The notes beneath the pieces were generated by a model. It worked only from the letters and a program-made list of their open reading frames with translations, ran no database searches and was not told where the DNA came from. The position numbers and the translations under genes were made by a program. From contig JAPONP010000059.1 in assembly GCA_026713835.1 (NCBI GenBank), forward strand, positions 1-32,856: a stretch of DNA of 32,856 nt. Direction: 5' to 3'. Below are positions 13,991 through 21,199 of this stretch, piece by piece. Positions within the stretch are counted from its first letter, which is position 1, and each line of letters opens with the position of its first letter. Origin of the DNA: Bacteriovoracales bacterium. GTDB lineage: Bacteria; Bdellovibrionota; Bacteriovoracia; Bacteriovoracales; Bacteriovoracaceae.

Positions 13991-15294
13991 GGGCCTTTTT
14001 GGGGATGGTCTGCCGGGTTCTTTGGCCCCTCTCAGCCGCCATCCTGCGCCCCTTTTTTCAAAAAAGGCTCGCCTTTGAGAGAAAAAACCGCCCGGCCCCC
14101 CTCCCGACCTTTCCCGACAAAAGGGCCCATATCGCCTTTGAGGTTTCCAGCGAAGGGGAATTGGAACAAATACGCTTTCTCCTAGAAGACATCCTCCGGG
14201 AAGGCAAGATCGTGGAACTCATCTATTGTTCCGAAAGCGTGGAAAAAAACGTGGATCACCTTCTCCAAACATTTCCTAAAGCCTTGAGGGTCTTTCGCCT
14301 TCCCCTCCTCACCTCCTCCCCCCTGACCGACCCCAAGTCCTCTGCCCTGCACTTTCTCACGGCCCCGATCCTCGTCCTGTGTCGATACGACTTCTTTCCG
14401 GAACTCTTGCTCTATGGTCTCACCAAGGCCCGTCTCTTCGTGCTCCTTTCCGGCGCTCTTTCCCCAAGGGCCCGGGGAATGGGGGCCCTTTTCTACCGCC
14501 CTCTCTTTCGCCTCTTCGATCTCATCGTCCCGGTCTCCCCCCAAGAAGGGGAGCGCTTTAAGGCCCTTCTTGGAAGCCCCGTCTCCCGGGCCTTAGACCT
14601 AAGGGCCCTTAGAATCCGAAGCCGCCTTCAAAAGGCCCATACAACCTTCCGGGCCAAAGGGATGGAGAGGTATTTGGATTTTATCGAATCGTGGCCCGGG
14701 GAAAATCGGCTTCTTTTGGGGCAATTTTATGCCCACGAGTTTGACATCATAAAAGACCCCGCCCTTTGGCAGGCCTTGTCCGAGGGAAAGATCCTTCTTT
14801 GTCTTTGCCTCCACTCCTCCTCCCAAAAGGAAAGGGACGAGACCGTTCGGAAGGCCTTGGCCTTTTCCGATTCCTTTCCCTCTTTGCCCCCTCTTCAAAT
14901 CATTGGAGAAAAAGAGCTTCAAGGAGGTGAATTTTCCCCCTTTCACCTCCTTGATCTTAGAGGCGTTTTGTGCGAACTCTACTCCCTTTTTCCCGTAAGC
15001 TATATCGGAGGAGGATTTGGCAAGTCCATCCATTCGGTTTTAGAGCCGTTCTTGGCCGACTCCCACGTCATCTGCGGCCCCAAAGTCCATCGCTCCAGCG
15101 AATACGAGTTCATCCACACCCAATACCCCAAGGCCTTGACGACCCTTTCCCGAAAGGAAGATTTTTTGGGGGCCTTTCGCAAGGCCTTGGACAAAAAACA
15201 CACATTTTTGGGCCTAGGTCCCCGGTTCATGACTATAATGGAAGAACGATACGAAAAACTCAGGAGAGAGCTTCTCTATGACCCTTCTCGATAA
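13987..15294 (+). CDS. waaA: 3-deoxy-D-manno-octulosonic acid (Kdo) transferase
   Basis: The 435-residue product matches WaaA/KdtA in length. A hydrophobic N-terminal anchor (MRAFLGMVCRVLWPLSAAI) precedes a GT-B fold. The acceptor-side stretch FEVSSEGELEQIRFLL corresponds to the family's SxGE region with the general-base glutamate. VLCRYDFFPELLLYG stands where other WaaA proteins have KTDLWPN-like sequence. The donor-side YIGGGFGKSIHSVLEPFLA matches FVGGS...HNPLEPA of WaaA. The enzyme transfers Kdo from CMP-Kdo to lipid A precursor. Residues in these motifs deviate from the E. coli type, so the lineage is distant. GTG 13987 overlaps the preceding stop as GTGA; the longer open frame from 13705 is only a shadow of the GT9 gene. 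The next gene starts 17 bases before this stop. Confidence 0.87.
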   Translation: MRAFLGMVCRVLWPLSAAILRPFFQKRLAFERKNRPAPLPTFPDKRAHIAFEVSSEGELEQIRFLLEDILREGKIVELIYCSESVEKNVDHLLQTFPKALRVFRLPLLTSSPLTDPKSSALHFLTAPILVLCRYDFFPELLLYGLTKARLFVLLSGALSPRARGMGALFYRPLFRLFDLIVPVSPQEGERFKALLGSPVSRALDLRALRIRSRLQKAHTTFRAKGMERYLDFIESWPGENRLLLGQFYAHEFDIIKDPALWQALSEGKILLCLCLHSSSQKERDETVRKALAFSDSFPSLPPLQIIGEKELQGGEFSPFHLLDLRGVLCELYSLFPVSYIGGGFGKSIHSVLEPFLADSHVICGPKVHRSSEYEFIHTQYPKALTTLSRKEDFLGAFRKALDKKHTFLGLGPRFMTIMEERYEKLRRELLYDPSR

Positions 15295-16924
15295 GAGTTT
15301 TGGACAAATCCTGGTGGGCCGCCACCACCTCTCCTTTATCGCAGGCCTTGGCCTTCTCCACCGAAAGGAGTCCGTCCTCCTCATCGATGATGAGAGGGCC
15401 AGGCCCGGGCCCCTCTGGGGGCAATTTCTCTCCCCCCTCGATGTCCGCTACCTGGAGCTTTGGGGCATCGCCACCAACATCGACGAACTCAAAGGTCTCG
15501 CCCACTATATCGAGGGGGTTCCCCTGAAATTCTATATGGGGGACAAACTCATCTATCTGCCGGGAAGGCCCTTTGATAACGTCAGAGAGCTTTTGAGGTG
15601 GTTTCCCGATGTCTTCTCCGAGGCGGAGAATATCGTCGGCGGGAGTGGGGAGGAGTTTGACCGAGATTTTGAGCGAGGGAGCGAACGACTCGCAGAAGTG
15701 AGCTTTCGCATGAGGACGACCCAAACCCTTCGCCCCCACTTTTTTGAGGAAATGGATTGGCCCCTTTTTGAGGATCTTTCCAAAAAGGCCTTTGAAAGCT
15801 ATCAAAATCTTCTCACCACAAGGCCCTCCCACCCCTTTATCCAGTTCATCAATTTGGGAAAGTCCCTCTACCATCGGGAGATTCTTCTCGAAATCGATGA
15901 ATTTGAAATGGGCCATCTCCTCCTCTCCTTCTTGGGCCCTCTCTACCGACTGGACTCCAAGACCTTTGAGCAAGACTTGTGTTCCCGCTTTCTCGAAAGG
16001 GGGGGCCTTTGCAAAAAGGCCCATATCAACCACTGGCAAATCCACGAAAATGAACTGGCCCATATCGAACTCGATAGCTTTGAGGGGGTTCTCCCCGTCC
16101 ACCACTGTCACCTCATGGGCCCCCTATGCCCCCAGTTTCCCTTCGACAGTGAGGTTGAATCCGAAAAGTATCGATCGGCCTTCTATAGGATTCGTGGACC
16201 GGGGTGCTTCGATTTGATCCCAAAGGAGCGAATCCTCTACTCCGGGTTCGATCACTTGGGAAGCGATATCCCCCTCATCGACTTCTATGCCCCCTCGCCG
16301 GATCTTCTCTACGCCTTTGTGGCCTATCGCCATCGCCACAAATCAAAATACAATTTCTATCAAAAATATCTCAGATCCTTTTTGGATCAGGCCCTCGAAC
16401 AAGTCCCCATTCGCCAAATCCCCCAAAGGGATCTGAAGATCGAGGTGGAGGAAGGGGAGAGTTTTTGGATACACCGAAACGAAATGAGCTTTGAAAAAAA
16501 TTGCCAAACGCGAAAAAAGCGATTGGATCTCATGGAGACCCCCCGTGGGCCCGGACAAACCAAAATCCGGCGCTTGGATCATTGGGGGCCTTCCCGATGC
16601 TATAGCATCGGAATCTTTAGCTACCTTTTGGAACTCAAGGAGCATTTGACTCACGTCCCCGGGCCGATATCCCCATCCCCCAAAAATCCGGGCCCTCAAG
16701 GCCCCGTGGGCAGCCCGGGCCAAACCACCGTGGAATATCTCCTCCTCATCGGGGTTTTGAGCGTCATCTTCTTTTCCCTTCTCCCCCTCATGAAAAATCG
16801 GCTCGTAGGGGATGGAAATTGCAGGGGTCAGGACTCCCAAACGATTTTTTGCCGCATCATTTCCTCCATGGGGCTTGAGGGGGGGGCCCGGGGAACCTAT
16901 CGCACTTTTACCCTCAAACGCTAA
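15278..16924 (+). CDS. Rossmann-like protein of unknown function with a C-terminal type IV prepilin-like segment
   Basis: The 548-residue frame starts at ATG 15278 inside the waaA end. Residues 8-45 (GQILVGRHHLSFIAGLGLL...SVLLIDDERA) look like a degenerate FAD/NAD-binding beta-alpha-beta unit of an amine-oxidase-like fold; the region up to about 455, ending RCYSIGIFSYLLEL, behaves as one domain. A Pro/Gly-rich linker follows (465-480). Then comes PGQTTVEYLLLIGVLSVIFF, with G481, Q482, E486 and a hydrophobic helix, the class III/type IV prepilin pattern (cleavage after Gly, Glu at +5). It ends with two cysteines and a basic tail. An internal TTG at 16646 with AAGGAG three bases upstream, or GTG at 16706, could also start a small separate pilin-like protein. 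I do not know this fusion from any named family. Confidence 0.72.
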   Translation: MTLLDKSFGQILVGRHHLSFIAGLGLLHRKESVLLIDDERARPGPLWGQFLSPLDVRYLELWGIATNIDELKGLAHYIEGVPLKFYMGDKLIYLPGRPFDNVRELLRWFPDVFSEAENIVGGSGEEFDRDFERGSERLAEVSFRMRTTQTLRPHFFEEMDWPLFEDLSKKAFESYQNLLTTRPSHPFIQFINLGKSLYHREILLEIDEFEMGHLLLSFLGPLYRLDSKTFEQDLCSRFLERGGLCKKAHINHWQIHENELAHIELDSFEGVLPVHHCHLMGPLCPQFPFDSEVESEKYRSAFYRIRGPGCFDLIPKERILYSGFDHLGSDIPLIDFYAPSPDLLYAFVAYRHRHKSKYNFYQKYLRSFLDQALEQVPIRQIPQRDLKIEVEEGESFWIHRNEMSFEKNCQTRKKRLDLMETPRGPGQTKIRRLDHWGPSRCYSIGIFSYLLELKEHLTHVPGPISPSPKNPGPQGPVGSPGQTTVEYLLLIGVLSVIFFSLLPLMKNRLVGDGNCRGQDSQTIFCRIISSMGLEGGARGTYRTFTLKR

Positions 16925-17041
16925 AAATCCCATTATTTTTTTTCATATAACGCCATTCAATACTTGCAAAGTCTTACAAACTCGTCCATGATGGGGGCGG
17001 TTTTACCTATTATTTTAATCACTCTCAATGGAGGAAACTTT

Positions 17042-17869
17042 ATGAAGTTTTTATCTCTCGCCACCATTTGCACTATGATCTTGTCCGTCCATCCGGTTCG
17101 GGCGGCCCTTAGTTCCACGGGATTTTTGAGCTCCCTTAAAGAATCCCCCCTCGACCTGACCTACGGGGCCATGGGGATCACCAGTAGGGACAGATCAAAT
17201 TCCAAGATCGACGGGATGTACCTCTATCACGATTTTTATCTGAGCTATAAGCTCACGGATCGGGATACCCTTCGAATGATGCCCGAAATCATCACCCCCT
17301 ATGGAGATTCGGCCCGAATGGACGGCAATTCCACCGGCTATAGTGGAACAGAATTTTACTACAAGAGATCGGCCCTCATGAATCAGGATGCCCACGGTGT
17401 GGATCTCATGTTTCAGCAACGCTACTTCATGAACAAAGACGACACCAAAACCCGAGGGACCGCCTCCACTCGCTTCTACATCAATCGAAAGATGAGCAAC
17501 AGCTTTTCTCTGGACGGTATCGTTCGCTACGATATGTTCAATAACTCCTCCGACTGGACTCCCGGAGACGATAAGACAAAAAATCGCAAGGAGCGACGTC
17601 TTCGCCTCTATGTTTCCCCCACTTGGACTTTGAGCGATAAACTCTCCACGGCTTTGAGCTTCGTTTATTCCAATGCACAAAATGAAGACAAAACCCAAGG
17701 GGAAGACCTTCAACTCGTGCCCCAGGTTTCCTATAAATTGGGGGATCAATCCTTAGGGATGGCCGCCTACGTTCCGGCCACAAAAGGCGGAGACGGTAAA
17801 TCCGGCCTCGTCGAAGACATTGCGGATCAAATCACCTACGAACTCTCCTACACCCTGTCCGTTTTCTAA
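17042..17869 (+). CDS. Predicted outer-membrane protein of unknown function
   Basis: The 275-residue product begins MKFLSLATICTMILSVHPVRA, a signal peptide cleaved before ALSSTG. The rest shows repeated amphipathic strand patterns (LYHDFYLSYKL, STRFYINRKM, RRLRLYVSPTW, LSTALSFVYS) and ends ITYELSYTLSVF with terminal phenylalanine, all usual in outer-membrane barrels. GGAGG (17030-17034) seven bases upstream supports ATG 17042. The gene stands alone between the LPS operon and a strong terminator at 17911. No family name can be given. Codon use is less GC3-rich than in the metabolic genes, as for the other exported proteins in the window. Confidence 0.75.
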   Translation: MKFLSLATICTMILSVHPVRAALSSTGFLSSLKESPLDLTYGAMGITSRDRSNSKIDGMYLYHDFYLSYKLTDRDTLRMMPEIITPYGDSARMDGNSTGYSGTEFYYKRSALMNQDAHGVDLMFQQRYFMNKDDTKTRGTASTRFYINRKMSNSFSLDGIVRYDMFNNSSDWTPGDDKTKNRKERRLRLYVSPTWTLSDKLSTALSFVYSNAQNEDKTQGEDLQLVPQVSYKLGDQSLGMAAYVPATKGGDGKSGLVEDIADQITYELSYTLSVF

Positions 17870-17910
17870 TCCGCAAATTCAAAAAAATCTAAAGAAATTA
17901 AAGAAATAAA

Positions 17911-17942
17911 GAAAAGGCCCCATTTTGGGGCCTTTTCTTTTT
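17911..17942 (+). terminator. Intrinsic terminator after the 17042-17869 gene
   Basis: GAAAAGGCCCC (17911-17921) and GGGGCCTTTTC (17927-17937) make an 11-bp perfect stem with a five-base loop, followed by TTTTT (17938-17942). It lies 42 bases after the stop codon. Confidence 0.9.
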
Positions 17943-17998
17943 ATCCCTCGCCCAAGAGAAACCGACTCAAAGGCCCGGTCACACTCCTTTCACATTAA

Positions 17999-18017
17999 GG
18001 TTTTGGAGAGCAAAACC
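17999..18017. promoter_or_regulatory. Small inverted repeat upstream of the GYF-domain gene
   Basis: GGTTTTG (17999-18005) and CAAAACC (18011-18017) are exact inverted repeats with a five-base gap GAGAG, ending 57 bases before the start at 18075. It may be an operator or an mRNA hairpin. No T-run follows, so it is not a terminator. Function is unproven. Confidence 0.35.
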
Positions 18018-18074
18018 CGATAAAAGGACATATTCACGGCAAAGAAAAAGGCCAAAGGAGGGCCTCTTTAAGAG

Positions 18075-19328
18075 ATGAGTCCACGAGCTAAAAAGACGGG
18101 CGACCAAGACGACCTCCACACCCTTTCGGAGGAAGAGCTCGGTGAGCTAGGGCTTGAAAGACATGAGATCTGGTATCTCATGGTCAATGAAATCCCCTGT
18201 GGCCCTTATTCCTTGGACAATCTCAAAAGTTTTTTGGAAAACCACAAAGACTTCGACCACCAAACCCAGGCTTCCAGCGGAGATAAGCAAAAATGGGCCC
18301 CTCTCTCCAAGTACCCCTTCTTCGATAGAAGGTCCTTGGGGAATCCGGATTCTCCCCTTGGAACCCAAACGGAGGAGGCCCCTCTCAAGCTTTTGATCGA
18401 CGGTCGCCCCCAAGGTCCCTACGAACAAAAAGAGATTCTGAAAAAACTTGAAAGTAAAGAGATTTTACCGACCAATCTCGTCAGTGCTGATGGAGGAAAA
18501 TCCTGGTTCCCCCTCTACAGGCATCCCCGTTTTGATCGAAGGAATCGTCCGGGTCACGGGGAATTGCCGGATAGACCAAACCAAGAGAGTTCCGAAAAGA
18601 GGGACCAAGGCCAACTCCATGGAACCTCAAACCCCCATCTTACGGCCCAAAGCGATCAAAAAAACTCTCAAAAAGAATTTCTTCAGCTCCTCAGTTTAGC
18701 GTCCAATCAAAATCCTCTCCCCCAACAGGATAAACACGTTGAACAATTGGATGAGGCCATCGAAAGCACAAAAAAAATGCCCCTAGAATCCATCGCCACC
18801 ATGGGCGTCGCCTCTATCGCCCTCATCGCCCTCATCTTCATGGCAAGTCCGAAGACCCAAAAAGACGCCCCCGCTCCCAAGGTCGTCACCGAGGCCCGCC
18901 CCTCACCAAAACCCACAAGGCCCACGAAACCCGCACCTTTGCCCAGAGAGCGCAAGATCTCATCCCCACCGATCAAATCCGCCAAAAAAGTGGCCCCCCC
19001 AAAGAGACCCCCTTCTCCTCAAAGTGACCCCATAGAAAAAATGCCCTCCATCATCCCCCATTCCCCAAGTGGCCCCAAGCCATCTCCAGCAAGCGTCAAA
19101 AAGGAAAATGAGACCATTTTGGAAGAAAGAGAAGACGCTTACGACGAGAAAGAGGAGAACATCGAAAAGGAAGACCAAGAGAAAAGGGAAGACTATCCCG
19201 AAGGCCAAGAGGGGGAAAACCGGGAAAGCTTGGAAAAAGACGTGGAACTGGACCCTATCGAAGGGGAAGAGTTTGAGGTGGAAGAGGAGATTCGATCGGA
19301 AGGTCTCCCCCCGCTCGGAAAAAACTAA
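18075..19328 (+). CDS. Membrane protein with two GYF_2-type domains, one TM helix and a TonB-like proline/lysine-rich, acidic C-terminus
   Basis: The 417-residue protein has two GYF_2 (DUF4339-like) modules: residues 33-86 (WYLMVNEIPCGPYSLDNL...WAPLSKYPFFDRR) and 104-156 (LKLLIDGRPQGPYEQKEI...WFPLYRHPRFDRR). Each has the GPY core and the late Trp, and both end in P.FDRR. A Gln/Ser-rich linker leads to one hydrophobic helix at 238-258. After that comes a Pro/Lys/Arg-rich stretch (about 262-330), then a strongly Glu-rich tail. The shape suggests a cytoplasmic N-terminus binding proline-rich peptides and a periplasmic arm spanning toward the outer membrane, as in TonB; this is inference. AAAGGAGGG lies 12 bases before ATG 18075, rather far. 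No partner genes adjoin it. Confidence 0.8.
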   Translation: MSPRAKKTGDQDDLHTLSEEELGELGLERHEIWYLMVNEIPCGPYSLDNLKSFLENHKDFDHQTQASSGDKQKWAPLSKYPFFDRRSLGNPDSPLGTQTEEAPLKLLIDGRPQGPYEQKEILKKLESKEILPTNLVSADGGKSWFPLYRHPRFDRRNRPGHGELPDRPNQESSEKRDQGQLHGTSNPHLTAQSDQKNSQKEFLQLLSLASNQNPLPQQDKHVEQLDEAIESTKKMPLESIATMGVASIALIALIFMASPKTQKDAPAPKVVTEARPSPKPTRPTKPAPLPRERKISSPPIKSAKKVAPPKRPPSPQSDPIEKMPSIIPHSPSGPKPSPASVKKENETILEEREDAYDEKEENIEKEDQEKREDYPEGQEGENRESLEKDVELDPIEGEEFEVEEEIRSEGLPPLGKN

Positions 19329-19347
19329 GAGCCTACCCTAAACCCAC
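19327..19347 (+). repeat. Solitary arm related to the 178-bp palindromic element
   Basis: AAGAGCCTACCCTAAACCCA begins in the TAA stop of the GYF-domain gene and resembles the terminal arm at 4894-4917 (AGAGCCTATCCCAAAACCAC). A similar piece, AAGAGCCTGTCCTAAAAGG, follows the stop at 5667-5669. No second arm is present, so these may be relics of excised or decayed elements. Confidence 0.4.
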
Positions 19348-19395
19348 CCTATAATCCCGTTGGCGATTCCCCCCTTCATGCTATAAACTCCGGGC

Positions 19396-20070
19396 ATGGA
19401 AAAGGCCCCTCCCCTCACACCCTTCACCCCTGCCCCGGCCCATCCCACATCCTTATTTGTGAGCTTTGAGGGGGTCGAGGGGGCCGGAAAGAGTACCCAA
19501 AGCGAAAAACTCAAGAGGGCCATGGAGGAAGCGGGCATGGAGGTTTCCGTCTTTCGGGAACCCGGGGGGACTCCTTTTGGAGAGGGGCTCAGGGCCTCTA
19601 TCCTCAAATGCACAAACGACCTTTCCCCCTTGGCCGAGGCCTATCTCTTTGCCTCCTCTAGGGCCCAATTGCTCCACCAAGAGATTCTTCCCCGCCTCCA
19701 AAGGCCCAAGCAAATGGTCATCGTGGATCGCTATTACGATTCCTCCGTGGCCTATCAGGGCCTTGGGCAAGGCCTTGGCCCCCATCTCATCGCCCATATT
19801 CACGGGAGACCTCCCCTCCACTCCATGCCCCATTTGACCTTTTATTTGGACACCCCCTTGGAGTTGGGGCTTTCCCGCATGGAAGAGCGGGGACAGATCA
19901 AGGATTATTTTGAGTCTCGGGAAAAGACCTTTTTTGAAAAGATCGTTTGTGGCTTCGATTGGTGCGCTCGCCACTACCCCGAACGCATCGTCAAAATACA
20001 AGGGGATCGCGAGATTCAAGACGTAGGCCAAGAGATTCAAAGGCTTTGCCGGGATCGACTCCATGGATAA
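19396..20070 (+). CDS. tmk: Thymidylate kinase
   Basis: The 224-residue enzyme phosphorylates dTMP to dTDP with ATP for DNA synthesis. FEGVEGAGKSTQ is the P-loop, REPGGTPFGEGLR the dTMP-binding DR/EPGG motif, and VDRYYDSSVAYQG the DRY motif; the LID segment is around SREKTFFEK. The first 18 residues (MEKAPPLTPFTPAPAHPT) are extra compared with most Tmk proteins; GTG at 19459 is an alternative start right before the P-loop strand. Neither start has a clear SD. A TATAAA at 19382-19387 lies eight bases before the ATG, so a leaderless mRNA is possible. The order tmk, holB, ricT is widespread in bacteria and supports the assignments of all three. Confidence 0.94.
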   Translation: MEKAPPLTPFTPAPAHPTSLFVSFEGVEGAGKSTQSEKLKRAMEEAGMEVSVFREPGGTPFGEGLRASILKCTNDLSPLAEAYLFASSRAQLLHQEILPRLQRPKQMVIVDRYYDSSVAYQGLGQGLGPHLIAHIHGRPPLHSMPHLTFYLDTPLELGLSRMEERGQIKDYFESREKTFFEKIVCGFDWCARHYPERIVKIQGDREIQDVGQEIQRLCRDRLHG

Positions 20071-20386
20071 TCTTTCAACGACCCCCATCTTTTTTCATAA
20101 ACGATCGGTCCCCCTCGGGGCCTTTGAATGGCCCGGGCCCGCCTCGTTGCCAACCCCAATTTCTTCCTCAAAAACGACGCGATGTCCCGTGGACACCTCA
20201 TCGCCGAATTCAGCGTTCCCAGGGCTTGCAATTCTCCCGCCCCCTTATGGGCCTTTTAGGGGCCCCGGGGGCGTGGTCGAGTCGTTCAAAAGAAACGGTG
20301 CTCCGTGGACACCCTGTCCCGTCTTGTCCACGCCGCCTCGCGCCATCAACATTCAAGTCAACGCTCAAAAAGAGAGGGGTCATTGA
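20063..20386 (+). other. Unclear stretch between tmk and holB: possible small frameshifted gene
   Basis: An open frame of 107 codons (20063-20386) overlaps the tmk stop by eight bases and ends just before holB, as an operon gene would. Its product, however, is very rich in Pro and Ser and its codon choice is not that of the neighbours. The frame beginning at ATG 20128 shows neighbour-like codons (MARARLVANPNFFLKND, then SRGHLIAEFSVP) but stops at 20258-20260; the same frame stays GC3-rich afterwards (VDTLSRLVHAASRHQ). One or two frameshifts plus a stop in a former small gene would explain this. It could equally be an untranslated spacer. GTGGACACC occurs twice within it (about 20188 and 20306). 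I do not recognise any family. Confidence 0.3.
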
Positions 20387-20389
20387 AAG

Positions 20390-21166
20390 ATGGATAATGA
20401 AAGCCTGGCCTTCTCCCTATTGCGCAAGGCTCAAGAAAAAGGCCTTCCCCCGTTTTGCCTCATAGAGGGCCATCCCCATCTCCCACCCGAAGAGCTCGAC
20501 CGATGGATGGATCGACTTCTCCAGGGACTTTCCCCGGATTCCGTTTGCGCCCGGGACACCTTGACCTTGGAAGGGGATAAACCCTACACGACGGCCCAGA
20601 TCGACTCCATCGTTCGAGAGTTTGAGTTTCAAAGTTTTACGGGAAGGCCTCGCTATTTTGTGATAAGGGATGCGGGGCTCTGTGGGCCCATCGTCTTCAA
20701 CAAACTCTTAAAGACTTTGGAGGCCCCTCCCGAAAACTCATCCATCTTTCTTCTCAATCCAAAGGGGGCCCCCATCCTTCCCACGGTCAAAAGCCGGGCC
20801 GTGACCTTTCGTCTGCGCTCCTCTCAAAAAACACCCGTCCCGGGCCCCCAAACCTCTTTCCCCCACTTTCTTAGAGAGCGGGATGAGGACTTGGCCCATC
20901 TCTGGAACGAAGACCTCTCTTTGGTGGAGTTTTGCCGCCGGATTGGGCAAGACGGGAAGGCCCCTCTTTTTTTTCGCCGGGCCCTGGGGTGGTGTCGAGG
21001 GCATCTGAAAACATTTGAAGAGTGCCGGGATTTTGAGCGCATCGTTCGATTTTTAGAGGAACAGGAAAGCTTAAACGGCCCCGTCCAAACCCGTTTGGCC
21101 CTCCTCATCCCCTTCATTTACAGGCTTTCCCAAAAAGAAGGCCACGAGCAACGTGCCGTCCATTGA
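20390..21166 (+). CDS. holB: DNA polymerase III delta'-type clamp-loader subunit (HolB-like)
   Basis: The product has 258 residues. The segment FNKLLKTLEAPPENSSIFLLN, followed by ILPTVKSRAVTFRL, is the conserved core of delta' and gamma/tau clamp-loader AAA+ proteins. Before it, YTTAQIDSIVREFEFQSFTGRPRYFVIRDAG corresponds to the usual IRxL...P..G..KV.II..A region. The N-terminal nucleotide site lacks a proper Walker A (LIEGHPHLPPEELDR), as expected because delta' does not bind ATP. The protein helps load the sliding clamp at the replication fork. It is shorter than the E. coli protein (334), lacking part of the C-terminal collar. Its place between tmk and ricT is the classical one. ATG 20390 has only a weak SD. 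Confidence 0.85.
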   Translation: MDNESLAFSLLRKAQEKGLPPFCLIEGHPHLPPEELDRWMDRLLQGLSPDSVCARDTLTLEGDKPYTTAQIDSIVREFEFQSFTGRPRYFVIRDAGLCGPIVFNKLLKTLEAPPENSSIFLLNPKGAPILPTVKSRAVTFRLRSSQKTPVPGPQTSFPHFLRERDEDLAHLWNEDLSLVEFCRRIGQDGKAPLFFRRALGWCRGHLKTFEECRDFERIVRFLEEQESLNGPVQTRLALLIPFIYRLSQKEGHEQRAVH

Positions 21167-21199
21167 CTTCATAGGGCGATCAAGGCCCAATACAAATCT

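Noticed and set aside
15260-16111. 283-codon minus-strand frame
   Set aside because: It is antisense to the 15278-16924 gene and low in recognisable motifs.
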